Shown here piece by piece: positions 37,206-47,740 of a stretch of 64,000 bases of DNA. A model generated the notes under the pieces. The model made no database searches. It was not told where the DNA came from and worked only from the letters and a program-made list of their open reading frames with translations. The stretch is taken from positions 124,001 through 188,000 of the forward strand of contig NZ_SMYO01000001.1 in NCBI RefSeq assembly GCF_004358205.1, written 5' to 3'. This stretch comes from Bacillus salipaludis. GTDB lineage: Bacteria; Bacillota; Bacilli; Bacillales_B; DSM-18226. A program made the translations under genes and the position numbers. Positions within the stretch are counted from its first letter, which is position 1, and each line of letters opens with the position of its first letter.

Positions 37206-38252
37206 TTACTTCACCCCCTTCTTACTGAATCGGTCAAGAACTATTCTTATGATATAACTTGAAGCAACAAAGAATACAATCAAGGCAATAATGATATCCA
37301 CTAATTCCTTTGGTACTCCTGCCTCAAGCGGCATGGATAATGCTCCAATTTTTAAAATACCGAATAAAAGGGCTGCGAAAAATACTCCAAGTGCAGTATT
37401 ACCGCCCAATAATGCAACCGCAATTCCGTTAAAGCCTACTCCTGTAAACCCGCCTTGAACCGCCATATATCCGAAAGTACCAAGACCTTCCATTGCACCG
37501 GCTATTCCTGCGAAGCATCCGGAAATCACCATTGAAAGAATTATATTTTTATTTACACTCATCCCTGCATAATGTGCTGCATCTTGATTGAATCCTACGG
37601 CACGCAGCTCATAACCACGGGTTGTTTTTTCTAATAGGAACCACATAATAAAGCAGCAGATGATGGCAATAATGATCCCCCAGTGCATGGTTGAATGGGT
37701 AGTTAATTCTTGAAGCCATGGAGAACGTAATGACGCTGAGTCACGAACCATTCCGGTTTTAGATGACCCTTGATTTAATTTATTATTAATAATGTAGTTA
37801 ACAGTATGCAAAGCAACATAGTTCATCATAATGGTAACAATTACTTCATGTACACGGAAACGTGCTTTTAACAGGCCTGGAATAAAGGCCCAAAGTCCAC
37901 CGGCAACCATTGCTGCGATGATTGCTAACGGTAAATGAATGATTTTGGGTAAATCAAAAGATACCCCTACCCAAACGGCGGCAAGCCAGCCAACAATAAA
38001 TTGACCTTCAACACCGATATTAAATAACCCAACTCTAAAGGCAAAGGCAACGGCAAGTCCTGCTAAAATATATGGTGTTACCTGCCTGATTACCTCTCCA
38101 ATATAATAAATATCACCGAAAGCACCATCCCACAATGCTGCATAGGCGGCAACAGGGTCATAACCACTTGCTAACATGATGATGGTCCCAACAATTACCC
38201 CTAAAATAACAGCAATAAGGGGTGTTAAAATATTGCGTAAGCGTTTAGACAT
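37206..38252 (-). CDS. nupP: Nucleoside ABC transporter permease NupP
   Basis: A 348-residue permease paralogous to NupQ (FRVGLFNIGVEGQFIVGWLAAVW near 68). Its ATG lies inside the end of nupO (8-base overlap), so it is co-translated. In B. subtilis the NupNOPQ system imports guanosine and related nucleosides. Confidence 0.92.
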   Translation of the reverse strand: MSKRLRNILTPLIAVILGVIVGTIIMLASGYDPVAAYAALWDGAFGDIYYIGEVIRQVTPYILAGLAVAFAFRVGLFNIGVEGQFIVGWLAAVWVGVSFDLPKIIHLPLAIIAAMVAGGLWAFIPGLLKARFRVHEVIVTIMMNYVALHTVNYIINNKLNQGSSKTGMVRDSASLRSPWLQELTTHSTMHWGIIIAIICCFIMWFLLEKTTRGYELRAVGFNQDAAHYAGMSVNKNIILSMVISGCFAGIAGAMEGLGTFGYMAVQGGFTGVGFNGIAVALLGGNTALGVFFAALLFGILKIGALSMPLEAGVPKELVDIIIALIVFFVASSYIIRIVLDRFSKKGVK

Positions 38253-39783
38253 GTGTTCCTTCCCCCGCTTCTTTTCGATTCGAACCGGCCATCAGCAATC
38301 CCAGTTCTTGTTCCGTGGTTTCTTTTGGGTTTACCACTGCAACAATTTTACCCTCATAAATAACGGCAATCCGGTCACTGACATTCATAATTTCATCCAG
38401 TTCAAAAGATACAAGTAAAACTGCTTTACCATTATCTCGTTGCTCAATCAAACGTTTGTGAATAAACTCAATTGCCCCGACATCCAAACCGCGTGTAGGT
38501 TGTGCAGCAATCAGTAATTCCGGATTTCGGTCTACTTCACGGCCGATAATCGCTTTCTGCTGATTACCACCAGATAATGCACGTGCCAAAGCATATTCAC
38601 TAGGAGTTCGAACATCGAATTCTGATATTAATTTTCTTGCTTTGTTATATATCTCTTTAAAATTTAATATTCCATTCTTTGAGTATGGTTTTTTATAATA
38701 GGTTTGCAGCACCATATTTTCAGCAATTGGATAGTTCAAAACTAGACCATGCTTATGTCTGTCTTGTGGAATATGACCGACCCCGGATTCAGTTACTTTT
38801 CTCGGTGAAAGTCCGAAAAGTTCTTTTCCATTTACTTTCACACTTCCGCTATCAGCCTTTCTTAACCCAGTAATGGCCTCGATGAATTCTGATTGGCCAT
38901 TCCCGTCGACTCCGGCAATTCCAACAATCTCACCCGCACGAACTGTTAAGCTAAGTCCATTTACAACCGTTACACCGCGTGAGTCCTTCACTAGTAAATC
39001 CTTGACCTCTAGCACATCTTGTTTCGGATTTGGCGGTTTCTTTTCCGTTTTAAAAACAACCTCACGTCCAACCATTAAATTCGCCAGTTCATTTGGGTTG
39101 GTCTCACTGACATTAACTGTACCGATCCCTTTTCCTTTACGAATAACAGTACAGCGGTCAGCAACCTCCATAATTTCTTTCAATTTATGAGTAATGATAA
39201 TGATGGATTTACCTTCTTTTATCAACGTTTTCATGATTTGAATAAGTTCATGAATTTCCTGAGGCGTTAAAACTGCGGTAGGTTCGTCAAAGATCAAAAT
39301 TTCCGCCCCGCGGTAGAGTGTTTTTAAAATTTCTACACGCTGCTGCATCCCTACGCTGATATCCGAAATTTTAGCCTGTGGATCAACGGCTAACCCATAA
39401 CGCTCTGAAATGTCACGAACCTCTTTTTCCGCTTTTTTTAGATCAATCCTTCCGGCGGTTGTGATTTCTTTTCCTAAAATGATATTTTCTGTTACCGTAA
39501 ATTTATCAACAAGCATAAAATGCTGATGCACCATTCCAATTCCAAGGTCATTGGCAATGTTCGGATTTGATATTTTTACAGGTTTACCATGAACCCGAAT
39601 CTCCCCTTGCTCTGGTTGATATAAACCAAAAAGGACGTTCATTAATGTAGTTTTCCCGGCTCCATTTTCCCCCAGTAACGCATGGATTTCTCCCTTTTTC
39701 AATTGAAGGGTAATGTTATCATTTGCAACAAAGCTGCCAAATTCCTTGCGGATATTAAGCATTTCAATAACATATTCCATCAT
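38245..39783 (-). CDS. nupO: Nucleoside ABC transporter ATP-binding protein NupO
   Basis: A 512-residue protein with two ABC cassettes. The first is complete: Walker A GENGAGKTT (about 39-47), signature region SVGMQQRVEIL, Walker B LIFDEP. The second has GVDGNGQSEFIE in place of Walker A and ALSGGNQQKAIIGRE with AAQPTRGLD. Double-cassette form is usual for the sugar/nucleoside group. AAAAGGAAGTGA precedes the ATG. Confidence 0.95.
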   Translation of the reverse strand: MMEYVIEMLNIRKEFGSFVANDNITLQLKKGEIHALLGENGAGKTTLMNVLFGLYQPEQGEIRVHGKPVKISNPNIANDLGIGMVHQHFMLVDKFTVTENIILGKEITTAGRIDLKKAEKEVRDISERYGLAVDPQAKISDISVGMQQRVEILKTLYRGAEILIFDEPTAVLTPQEIHELIQIMKTLIKEGKSIIIITHKLKEIMEVADRCTVIRKGKGIGTVNVSETNPNELANLMVGREVVFKTEKKPPNPKQDVLEVKDLLVKDSRGVTVVNGLSLTVRAGEIVGIAGVDGNGQSEFIEAITGLRKADSGSVKVNGKELFGLSPRKVTESGVGHIPQDRHKHGLVLNYPIAENMVLQTYYKKPYSKNGILNFKEIYNKARKLISEFDVRTPSEYALARALSGGNQQKAIIGREVDRNPELLIAAQPTRGLDVGAIEFIHKRLIEQRDNGKAVLLVSFELDEIMNVSDRIAVIYEGKIVAVVNPKETTEQELGLLMAGSNRKEAGEGTHV

Positions 39784-39896
39784 ATCTCACTTCCTTTTAA
39801 AAGGTTTTTGAAATTTTATACATAAGTAGTAAGAGGTCAGACCTTAATTTTTATTAAAAAAATGGGAATTCTTCCCTAGGTAAACCCTAACTGAAA

Positions 39897-39922
39897 AGTA
39901 GAATTAAAAATATAATTCTACT
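39897..39922. repeat. Perfect inverted repeat upstream of nupO
   Basis: AGTAGAATTA-N6-TAATTCTACT. The T-run on either side is short, so it is not a clear terminator; it may be a processing or stability hairpin in the nup transcript. Confidence 0.6.
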
Positions 39923-40010
39923 CTTCATTTAAGGTTCAAAAAAATAAGCGGGCCGGTAATTAAACCCGCATTTTATAGTAAAATGAATTATTTCTTGACT
40001 TTGAGAATTG

Positions 40011-40130
40011 TCCAGCTCCAGCGCCTAGCCCCTCGAGGTTGCTTCGGTCCCGCCGATGAAGTCAAAGAACGACTTCACCGTCAGGCCCTCCAGCACTTGT
40101 CGGGGCTGAACAAGGCGCTTCCGCTTTTCT
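40011..40130 (-). repeat. Structured dispersed repeat, copy 1
   Basis: Starts TCCAGCTCCAGCGCCTAG and ends GGCGCTTCCGCTTTTC on the plus strand. GCGCCT/AGGCGC, AGCCCC/GGGGCT and an inner GAAGTC/GACTTC hairpin pair to form a cruciform. Nearly identical to copy 3 (reversed). Confidence 0.8.
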
Positions 40131-40133
40131 TAT

Positions 40134-41219
40134 TTATTTAGCTTTAAATGTCTTTAATTCTTTAAGTGTTCCAGGAACTTTTACAGCACCAGATTTAATC
40201 TTATCTGTCCAATCTTTTACTGCTTTTTCAATTGCAGCCTTGTTAGATGCCTTGCTGTTAATCGGCGCTAAGCCAACTCCATCCTCATGTAAGCCGTATA
40301 CAGTTGTTTGGCCTCCAGGGAAGTTGCCTTCTTTCGCTTTTGTAGCAATATCTTTAACTGCAAGGTCAACACGTTTCATTGCAGATGTTAAGACAACATC
40401 CGGACCCATAAAGCTTTGGTCTTGGTCTACACCAATTGCCCAGATTTCCTTGCTTGGATCTTTCTTCTTAAGGTCAGAAGCTTCCTTGAATAGACCGTTA
40501 CCTGTCGCACCAGCAGCATGGAATACTACGTCATCACCAGAAGAATACATTTTAGAAGCAATAGTTTGACCAAGTTCTGCTTTATCAAATGCACCTGAAT
40601 ACTGTACATCAACTTTTGCTTCAGGCTTAGCAGCTTTTACACCTGCTAAGAAGCCAGCCTCAAAACGTTCGATAACAGGGATTTTCATACCACCGATGAA
40701 ACCGATTTTGTTTGTCTTTGTTTGCAGGGCTGCCGCAACACCAGCAAGGAATGCAGCTTCTTGCTCTTTAAATAGGACGCTGGCAACATTTGGTTCTTTT
40801 ACTTCATCATCAATGATAGCAAAATTATTTTTAGGTTGTTGTTTAGCAATTTCATCCACAGCATTGTGCATGAGGAAACCAATTCCAAATACTAAATTAA
40901 AGCCTTGGCGTGCAAGTGTATTTAAGTTTGTTGAATAGTCAGCATCAGAAGTAGATTGAAGGTAATCGAATCCTTCTTTACCCTTTGTTAATCCATTTTC
41001 TTTACCATAATCTTGAAGACCTTGCCAAGCAGATTGGTTAAATGATTTGTCGTCAACACCGCCGACATCTGTAACCATTGCTACAGTAAAGGCTTTTTCT
41101 TTCTTGCCGCCATCTTTAGCAGTATCGTTTGTGTTGTCATTGCTTTTTCCACAAGCACCTAGAAGTGTTCCAGCAGCAAGAACGAGTGATAGCGCCATTC
41201 CAATTTTACGCTTTTTCAA
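40134..41219 (-). CDS. nupN: BMP-family nucleoside-binding lipoprotein NupN
   Basis: A 361-residue lipoprotein: signal peptide with lipobox LGAC (about 20-23), then the BMP/Med family fold (VAMVTDVGGVDDKSFNQSAWQGL). It should capture nucleosides outside the cell for NupOPQ. The start is TTG with GGGGGT upstream. The gene is separated from nupO by a repeat-filled spacer, which may allow higher expression of the binding protein than of the membrane parts. Confidence 0.95.
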   Translation of the reverse strand: MKKRKIGMALSLVLAAGTLLGACGKSNDNTNDTAKDGGKKEKAFTVAMVTDVGGVDDKSFNQSAWQGLQDYGKENGLTKGKEGFDYLQSTSDADYSTNLNTLARQGFNLVFGIGFLMHNAVDEIAKQQPKNNFAIIDDEVKEPNVASVLFKEQEAAFLAGVAAALQTKTNKIGFIGGMKIPVIERFEAGFLAGVKAAKPEAKVDVQYSGAFDKAELGQTIASKMYSSGDDVVFHAAGATGNGLFKEASDLKKKDPSKEIWAIGVDQDQSFMGPDVVLTSAMKRVDLAVKDIATKAKEGNFPGGQTTVYGLHEDGVGLAPINSKASNKAAIEKAVKDWTDKIKSGAVKVPGTLKELKTFKAK

Positions 41220-41308
41220 GATATTGACCCCCTAAAGATTGTTGTTTTGATTAAGTAGAAATCGAAGAAAGCAGAAATGTTTCCGTTTTCATAATCGCCT
41301 AAAAAAAA

Positions 41309-42034
41309 TTAAAATCTTTTCCGAAGCACACGAAAACTAAACTTATCTGCTTTAAAATAGTTTACCGAAAAAAGTATAGGTTCATCCGTTTCATCGAAAT
41401 GCATTTGCTTTAAAACAAGCAAAGCAGTTTCAGGGTCACATTCTAGAATTGGGGAAATTTTCTCATGGTAACCAATTGGTTCAATCTGGGCAACTGCATA
41501 TGTAATTTTGCGATTCGCCTCTTCTTCTAAAATCTTGAAGATTGACTCTTTCCCGTGAGAAAAAGTTTCGGGCAAAATATTTTCAGGTACCTTGTCAACA
41601 CAATAGACAACCGGTTCCCCATTTGCAGTTCTGACCCGTTCCATGACAACCATTTCCTCATTTATAGAACATGAGAAACGGCGAATATCCTCCTCGGTAG
41701 GTCTTTGGGTAGATGAACTTAGGAATATCGTCCCCGGTTTCATCCCCGCTTGCTTAATCATGTCAGTGACACTATTAAGTTGTTCAATCCCAGAAGTAAA
41801 CAATGGCTTCGAGTTTACGAAGGTTCCCACTCCGTGGCGCCTTATAATCACATTTTCCTCCTCGAGAATACGAAGCGCCTCTCGAAGAGTAGCCCTGCTT
41901 ACACCTAGATGTTTTGCAAGATCAAATTCGGAAGGTAATTTTTCTTTTTCTTTATAAACACCTTCTTCAATATCTTGCTTTAACCGATCGATAACTTGTA
42001 AATACAAGTGCCGATTATCTGACCTAATAGACAT
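41309..42034 (-). CDS. ymfC: GntR-family (HutC/UTRA) regulator, YmfC position
   Basis: A 241-residue regulator: winged helix-turn-helix (about 10-75; [23 protein letters not shown]) and a C-terminal UTRA ligand domain. It occupies the position of B. subtilis ymfC, between spoIIIE and the ymf/nup genes. It lies 89 bases upstream of nupN on the same strand with no clear terminator between, so it may regulate nupNOPQ. The ligand is unknown. Two Spo0A-box-like sites lie upstream. Confidence 0.88.
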   Translation of the reverse strand: MSIRSDNRHLYLQVIDRLKQDIEEGVYKEKEKLPSEFDLAKHLGVSRATLREALRILEEENVIIRRHGVGTFVNSKPLFTSGIEQLNSVTDMIKQAGMKPGTIFLSSSTQRPTEEDIRRFSCSINEEMVVMERVRTANGEPVVYCVDKVPENILPETFSHGKESIFKILEEEANRKITYAVAQIEPIGYHEKISPILECDPETALLVLKQMHFDETDEPILFSVNYFKADKFSFRVLRKRF

Positions 42035-42148
42035 GCAGGTTCCTCCAGCCTTTTCCTAAGACATCAGACATCTGATGTATAATCATTCCTACTAATCGAA
42101 AATAATATAACATTTTTTCGGTGATAAATAAATAGAAATTATTCATTT

Positions 42149-42184
42149 TGTCGAAAAAAGCCACAATTGATGAAATTTGTCGAA
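42149..42184. promoter_or_regulatory. Two candidate Spo0A boxes
   Basis: TGTCGAA occurs at 42149-42155 (within TTTTGTCGAAAA) and 42178-42184 (within ATTTGTCGAAAT), 29 bp apart. Both match the 0A box. They lie upstream of the GntR-type gene. Confidence 0.45.
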
Positions 42185-42300
42185 ATTTCAAGTGTTTTGA
42201 ACTTGCAAATATGATATAATTCCTCTTCCAAATATATCATATAGGACTTTTGCAATAAGGAGTTTCCCAATATTATATGTTTCTTTAGTGAAATTATAGA

Positions 42301-42330
42301 AAAAAAGAGCCAGAAGCTGGCTCTTTTTTT
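42301..42330. terminator. spoIIIE terminator
   Basis: AAAAAGAGCCAG-AAG-CTGGCTCTTTTT, strong in both directions. Confidence 0.92.
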
Positions 42331-42337
42331 CATTTAT

Positions 42338-44683
42338 TTAGGAACTAATCTCCTCATTTGGTTTACTTGTTAACAATACTACGCGCGGCTTACTACCTTC
42401 ATATGGTCCAACGACACCGCGTGCTTCCATTTCATCAATGAGCCGGGCAGCTCTCGTGTATCCAATTCTAAATCTCCGCTGCAGCATCGAAACAGAGGCC
42501 GTTTGCATTTCAATAATTAAATTAACTGCTTCGTCATATAGGTCATCGTCCACTGCACCGGTGGTTTCGGGGAGATCGTCTGGAATCATTTCTTCTTGAT
42601 ATTGTGCTTTTTGTTGTCCAATAACAAAGTTTACTGTATCCTCAACCTCATCGTCGGAGAGAAAGGCTCCCTGAACCCTAATTGGCTTCGATTCCCCCAC
42701 CGGGAGGAAAAGCATATCCCCTCTGCCCAGAAGTTTTTCCGCACCACCCATATCAAGGATCGTCCTAGAGTCGGTTGAACTTGAAACCGCAAAAGCTATT
42801 CTTGATGGAATATTTGCTTTAATAACCCCTGTAATGACATCAACAGATGGACGTTGTGTTGCAATAATTAAGTGAATCCCGGCTGCTCGAGCCATTTGCG
42901 CCAATCTTGTAATGGAGTCTTCAACATCTGAGGAGGCCACCATCATTAAATCTGCTAACTCATCAACAATAACCACTATATAAGGTAATAATGGCTGTTT
43001 TTCACCCGTTTCCAAATTGTGGCGTTTCATATGATCATTATAACCTTCTATATTCCTAGTTCCAGTATAGGAGAATAATTCATAGCGTCTTTCCATTTCA
43101 CTAACAACCTTTTTTAATGCCTGAGATGCCTTTTTTGCATCAGTCACGACTGGTGCTAATAAATGGGGGATACCATTATAAACATTTAATTCAACCATTT
43201 TTGGATCAATCATCATTAATTTTACTTCATGCGGCTTTGCCCGCATTAAAATACTAGTAATAATTCCATTGATACAAACACTCTTTCCGCTTCCTGTAGC
43301 ACCGGCAACCAGTAAGTGGGGCATTTTATTTAGTTCTGCAAGAACCGCTTCCCCTGTGATATCCCTGCCTAATCCTATTAACAGCTTGGCTTCAGGCTTA
43401 TCATTTTGCGTTGCTTCAAGAACCTCTCTTAGTGAAACCATTGCTACTTCTGAATTAGGCACTTCGATGCCAATAGCTGATTTTCCGGGAATAGGTGCCT
43501 CTATCCGGATATCCTTTGCAGCTAGCGCTAGTGCTAAGTCGTCACTCAGGCTGACGATTTTACTAACCTTTACCCCGACGTCTGGGTGAACCTCATACTT
43601 GGTTACTGCCGGCCCTAAATGAACTTGAGTTACACGAGCTTTAACACCAAAACTTTGAAACGTCCGTTCAAGCTTGGCAGCATTTGCATGGATTAATTCA
43701 TACTCACCACTTTGGTCTGTTTTCCGCGGCATCCGCAGCAATCTAAGAGGTGGCAGTTCATAAGCTGTATTTTCCACCTCGGTAAACGTAATCGGCGGAC
43801 TTTGATCATCTTCTTCTACGGTTGGTACCATCGCATTTTCCTGCATTCCCTCTTGTTGTTCACTTACTGATGGTACGTCATCCTGATAGGCCCTGTCAGC
43901 AAAACTTGATATGATAGGTTCAGGCATTCTAATCTCTTCCGGCTCAGTCGGATCGACGTTTTCAGGCTGAACTCTAGAACGTCGATTTCCCCGTTGCTCC
44001 CGCTGCTGGTTCCTTCTTTCTACTTTCCGCTCTTCCTGTTTTTGTTTCCACTCAGCCATGTCTGCTTTAAACGCAATCCACTGACTTTTTCCAAAGGCAA
44101 AAATGGTCATGAGAACTTTTCCAATAAAGTCTCCAAATGATTTCCCCGTTATTAAAATAAAACCAATCAGAACAAAGATAAAAGCAACAATTTTGGTCCC
44201 GGTTTCCGCAAATAGAAAATGAAATAATGCAAATAACACGGCTCCAATCATCCCGCCGCCAAGATCGGTTGTACTGGTTTCCCCTTTTACCTCCATCATA
44301 AACAATTCCCAGGTGTTATTTATTACACTAGGATTTTTAAATCTACCACCGTTGGATAGTAAATGAAACAACGTAACATGGCTTAAAAGTAGAATCGATG
44401 AGATAATAAAATAAGAACCTACTAATTTAAGATTGAAAAAAAAGGGCACGGTTCTTTTCCACATTAAATATACACTCATCACCACTAATCCAATTAAACA
44501 GAGCATATACCATTCTCCCATCCAAAAACGGAAGAATAAGACTGAAGATTTCCCCACTGCCCCAAGCTTCGCCATTGAAATAATGGCTAAAGCTAATAAC
44601 GCTAATGCTGTTAATTCATATTGAACAGTCTTTTTTAATTGACTGTCTCTTTTTTTGGCTTGCCTTCTCTTTTTTTTCGCCAT
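42338..44683 (-). CDS. spoIIIE: DNA translocase SpoIIIE
   Basis: A 781-residue FtsK/SpoIIIE protein: basic N-terminus, four membrane helices (about 25-190), a Gln/Glu/Arg-rich linker, then the motor with Walker [10 protein letters not shown] (near 452) and the C-terminal gamma winged helix that reads chromosome polarity. It pumps the chromosome into the forespore. The locus matches B. subtilis spoIIIE rather than sftA. CAGGTGA precedes the ATG. Confidence 0.96.
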   Translation of the reverse strand: MAKKKRRQAKKRDSQLKKTVQYELTALALLALAIISMAKLGAVGKSSVLFFRFWMGEWYMLCLIGLVVMSVYLMWKRTVPFFFNLKLVGSYFIISSILLLSHVTLFHLLSNGGRFKNPSVINNTWELFMMEVKGETSTTDLGGGMIGAVLFALFHFLFAETGTKIVAFIFVLIGFILITGKSFGDFIGKVLMTIFAFGKSQWIAFKADMAEWKQKQEERKVERRNQQREQRGNRRSRVQPENVDPTEPEEIRMPEPIISSFADRAYQDDVPSVSEQQEGMQENAMVPTVEEDDQSPPITFTEVENTAYELPPLRLLRMPRKTDQSGEYELIHANAAKLERTFQSFGVKARVTQVHLGPAVTKYEVHPDVGVKVSKIVSLSDDLALALAAKDIRIEAPIPGKSAIGIEVPNSEVAMVSLREVLEATQNDKPEAKLLIGLGRDITGEAVLAELNKMPHLLVAGATGSGKSVCINGIITSILMRAKPHEVKLMMIDPKMVELNVYNGIPHLLAPVVTDAKKASQALKKVVSEMERRYELFSYTGTRNIEGYNDHMKRHNLETGEKQPLLPYIVVIVDELADLMMVASSDVEDSITRLAQMARAAGIHLIIATQRPSVDVITGVIKANIPSRIAFAVSSSTDSRTILDMGGAEKLLGRGDMLFLPVGESKPIRVQGAFLSDDEVEDTVNFVIGQQKAQYQEEMIPDDLPETTGAVDDDLYDEAVNLIIEMQTASVSMLQRRFRIGYTRAARLIDEMEARGVVGPYEGSKPRVVLLTSKPNEEISS

Positions 44684-44743
44684 TAAATCACCTGTAATCG
44701 TTTATATTAACTCTTCAACTATTCTGAAATAGCATTTTTAGGA

Positions 44744-44775
44744 TAAAAAGGAAGAAAGCAGCCTGCTTGGCTGCT
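44744..44775 (-). terminator. tepA-ylzJ terminator
   Basis: AGCAGCC-AAGCA-GGCTGCT followed by TTCTTCCTTTTT on the minus strand. Confidence 0.6.
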
Positions 44776-44810
44776 CTTGTCTTCTTGTCCTAATTATACC
44801 ATAATGCCTG

Positions 44811-45047
44811 TTAGAATGCGGACAAACCTTCACTGTTCGAAAAAGAAATTTTTGCTCCCGGACAAAATCGATCGTCTAGGAAATGCTGAGGATCACTGCT
44901 TAGTACACGGATTACCTGAACATTTTGAGGATCCATCATATCCACTAATAGTGGAACCCCTTGATAGTTAATCAATTGCTGTTTCGAGAAAGCTTCTGTT
45001 TCGCTTGGAAAAATAAGTTCTTGCGGCATCATCGTATAAAGAATCAT
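44811..45047 (-). CDS. ylzJ: YlzJ-like protein
   Basis: A 78-residue protein ([13 protein letters not shown] start) matching the YlzJ-like family of Bacillus. Function is unknown. Its ATG overlaps the tepA stop by four bases (ATGA), so it is co-translated, and it sits just upstream of spoIIIE as in B. subtilis. Confidence 0.9.
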   Translation of the reverse strand: MILYTMMPQELIFPSETEAFSKQQLINYQGVPLLVDMMDPQNVQVIRVLSSDPQHFLDDRFCPGAKISFSNSEGLSAF

Positions 45048-45805
45048 TGAATCAGCCCTTCTTTTTCTTCTTTTTGTAAATCAATCAACTCATTTAACTT
45101 TTTCATCGCAGCTCCAATTCCGCCAACTTCATCAATTAGACCATTTTTTACAGCATCGGCACCAATTACGTTTGTCCCAATATCCCGAGTCAGATTGCCC
45201 TTTGCAAACATTAGGTCTTTAAATGTATCCTCGGTAATTTTTGAATGCTTTGTAACAAAGTTCACGACCCGCTCTTGCATTTTATCTAAATATTCAAATG
45301 TTGCAGGAACACCAATGACTAGCCCTGTTAAGCGAATCGGATGGATGGTCATCGTTGCGGTTTCTACAATAAAGGAATAATCGCAGGAAACGGCAATAGG
45401 TACCCCTATAGAATGCCCCCCACCCAAAACAACAGAAACAGTCGGTTTTGAAATCGTTGCAAGCATTTCTGAAATGGCAAGACCTGCTTCCACGTCCCCG
45501 CCTACCGTATTCAAAATAATGAGCACTCCTTCAATTTTAGGATTCTGCTCAATGGCAACTAACTGCGGTATGAGATGTTCATACTTCGTTGTTTTATTCT
45601 GCGGCGGCAATGCTAAATGACCTTCTATTTGTCCGACAATCGTTAAACAGTGGATTCTCGAGTCAGATGATAATTGAGGAACATTTGTTTGACCAAGCTG
45701 TTGAATTTTTTCTATTAAATTGGAAGATGGTTTTTCCTCTTTTTGAGGCTCCCCTCCGTCTGGATTTTCGGATTCATTTCGAAAAATATTATTTAAAATA
45801 TCCAT
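45044..45805 (-). CDS. tepA: ClpP-family serine protease TepA
   Basis: A 253-residue ClpP-like protein; the [11 protein letters not shown] segment holds the probable nucleophilic Ser, and TMTIHPIRL the His. TepA is linked to protein translocation and to degrading spore SASP in B. subtilis. I chose the ATG at 45805, preceded by AAGGGAG; a longer frame to 45874 has weaker support. Confidence 0.9.
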   Translation of the reverse strand: MDILNNIFRNESENPDGGEPQKEEKPSSNLIEKIQQLGQTNVPQLSSDSRIHCLTIVGQIEGHLALPPQNKTTKYEHLIPQLVAIEQNPKIEGVLIILNTVGGDVEAGLAISEMLATISKPTVSVVLGGGHSIGVPIAVSCDYSFIVETATMTIHPIRLTGLVIGVPATFEYLDKMQERVVNFVTKHSKITEDTFKDLMFAKGNLTRDIGTNVIGADAVKNGLIDEVGGIGAAMKKLNELIDLQKEEKEGLIQ

Positions 45806-45879
45806 CCCTAGACTCCCTTCACACATGATGACTTTAGTATTGACGTCTGCTTGAAATTCATGCCTTTTTTTCAAATAAT

Positions 45880-45909
45880 AAAAGGCACTGGAATTTCCAG
45901 TGCCTTTAA
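45880..45909 (-). terminator. rnjB terminator
   Basis: AAAGGCACTGGAA/TTCCAGTGCCTTTT followed by ATTATTTG on the minus strand. Confidence 0.75.
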
Positions 45910-45911
45910 AA

Positions 45912-47582
45912 TTAAATTTCCATGATGATTGGTAAAATCATCGGTCTTCTTTTTGTTTTTTCAAATAAATAGCGGTTTAGTTCATCGCGGATGTCCTGCT
46001 TTAGGCTTGACCATTCGAAGGTTTCCTTTGCAATATTCCTTTCCACGATTTCACGAACCAATTTTGTCGAATCATCCATCAACTTTTCTGATTCACGAAC
46101 ATAAACAAACCCTCGTGAAATAATCTCAGGACCGGCTGCAATTTTTTTATCCTGTCTTGTTAAGGTAACAACCACAATCAATATGCCATCCTGGGATAAA
46201 AGTTTTCGATCCCGCAATACAATATTTCCAACATCACCGACACCAATCCCATCAATCAGAACATTCCCTGAAGGCACTTTACCGCTAAAACCAATTTTCC
46301 CATCTTTAATTTCAACAATTTCTCCACGCTCAGGGATTAGAATCTGTTCGTTCTTGAGGCCAATTTCCAGTGCCAATTTCCGATGTGCTTGAAGCAAGCG
46401 GTATTCTCCATGAACTGGTATGAAATACTTAGGCTTCATCAGGTTAATCATAAATTTTAATTCTTCTTGACTTCCATGGCTGGATACGTGAATAGTCCGT
46501 TTACCAGAAATGACATTTGCTCCAGCTCTAAACAGCATATCAACCGTTTTCGCTAAAAACACTTCGCTTCCCCTTAATGGTGAAGCAGCAATTAAAACGG
46601 TATCACCCGGTTGAATATTGACGAATTTAGCCGTTTGTTTCGCCATTTTCTGCAAGGCTTCAATCGGCTCACCTTGGTTTCCTGTCATTAAAATGACTAC
46701 TTCATTGTCTTTATAGTCTTTTAATTCACTAATGGGGATGATTAAATCTTCTTCAACCTCTAAATAACCTAAATCAAGTGCAATATGATAAATTCGTTCG
46801 AGGCTTTTCCCAACGACCGCAACCTTTCTGCGGTTTTCTATTGCAGAATCAAAAATATGCTGAATCCTGTTAATATCAGATGCAAAACAAGCAGCAATAA
46901 TCCTTCCAGGTGCATTATAAAATGCATTGGACATTTCTCTTACAACAATTGCCTCTGAGGTGGTATAGCCTGGCTTTTCAGCTTCTGTACTATCCGATAA
47001 CAGACATAGTACTCCTTTTTCCCCAATCGCAGCCATTTTTCCAATTTCAGGCTTATAAAGCTTCGTTGCGGCCTGATCAAATTTAAAATCACCCGTATAG
47101 ACGATAATACCTTCAGAAGTGTGAATACAAACGCCAACAGAATCCGGAATACTGTGATTCGTTTTAAAAAAACTGATATCTACAGAATTCATGTTTAAAA
47201 TGGTATCGGAATCCACTTCAATAAACGTTGGTGTTCCGTTAAATTCTTGTTCCTTAAGTTTTGCGCTTGCAAGAGCTAATGTTAATTTCATGCCATAAAC
47301 CGGAACATTTACCTGCCTTAATAAATAAGAGAGTGCACCAATATGATCTTCATGACCATGGGTAAGGAAAATAGCTTTTACTCTGTCTCTATTCTCTGTC
47401 AAATAGGTCATATCTGGGATTACGATATCGATACCGAGCATTTCTTCCTCGGGGAACATTAAGCCGGCATCAATGACAAATATATCCTTGTCCACTTCGA
47501 CAAGGTACATATTTTTTCCGATTTCTCCGATACCACCAAGAGAAATTATCTTAATGGAATTATTTTTTTTGCTTGTGATCAA
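45912..47582 (-). CDS. rnjB: Ribonuclease J2
   Basis: A 556-residue metallo-beta-lactamase/beta-CASP ribonuclease, with HGHEDHIG (about 74-81), [12 protein letters not shown] and the C-terminal [15 protein letters not shown]. By gene order (before tepA, after dapA) it is the RnjB orthologue. Its metal motif is complete, whereas the B. subtilis J2 I remember has HGHDENIG, so this J2 may be more active. The start is TTG with AGGAGG nine bases upstream. Confidence 0.92.
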   Translation of the reverse strand: MITSKKNNSIKIISLGGIGEIGKNMYLVEVDKDIFVIDAGLMFPEEEMLGIDIVIPDMTYLTENRDRVKAIFLTHGHEDHIGALSYLLRQVNVPVYGMKLTLALASAKLKEQEFNGTPTFIEVDSDTILNMNSVDISFFKTNHSIPDSVGVCIHTSEGIIVYTGDFKFDQAATKLYKPEIGKMAAIGEKGVLCLLSDSTEAEKPGYTTSEAIVVREMSNAFYNAPGRIIAACFASDINRIQHIFDSAIENRRKVAVVGKSLERIYHIALDLGYLEVEEDLIIPISELKDYKDNEVVILMTGNQGEPIEALQKMAKQTAKFVNIQPGDTVLIAASPLRGSEVFLAKTVDMLFRAGANVISGKRTIHVSSHGSQEELKFMINLMKPKYFIPVHGEYRLLQAHRKLALEIGLKNEQILIPERGEIVEIKDGKIGFSGKVPSGNVLIDGIGVGDVGNIVLRDRKLLSQDGILIVVVTLTRQDKKIAAGPEIISRGFVYVRESEKLMDDSTKLVREIVERNIAKETFEWSSLKQDIRDELNRYLFEKTKRRPMILPIIMEI

Positions 47583-47698
47583 TGTTTGAATCCTCCTACG
47601 TTATTTATGCCGACCGAAATCAGTTATGATTATTATACTTGAAACACGAAAATCATTACAACCATATTCTGCGATTTGAGGCAATCTACTCCATTAAA

Positions 47699-47735
47699 CT
47701 AAAAAAATCCAACCGAAAATCGATTGGATTTTTTT
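47699..47735 (-). terminator. dapA terminator
   Basis: AAAAATCCAA ... TTGGATTTTT with a T-run on both strands. Confidence 0.85.
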
Positions 47736-47740
47736 AATTA

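Larger units (their letters stand above)
39784..40133. other. nupN-nupO spacer
   Basis: 350 bp without a gene. It contains a 10-bp perfect inverted repeat (39897-39922) and a ~120-bp structured repeat (40011-40130). Confidence 0.6.

Noticed and set aside
41220..41308. Purine riboswitch before nupN
   Set aside because: The 89-base gap after the GntR gene has no conserved purine-aptamer sequence that I can see.
42139..42333. 64-codon minus-strand frame before the GntR gene
   Set aside because: It covers the spoIIIE terminator and Spo0A-like sites and looks like no family; probably noise.
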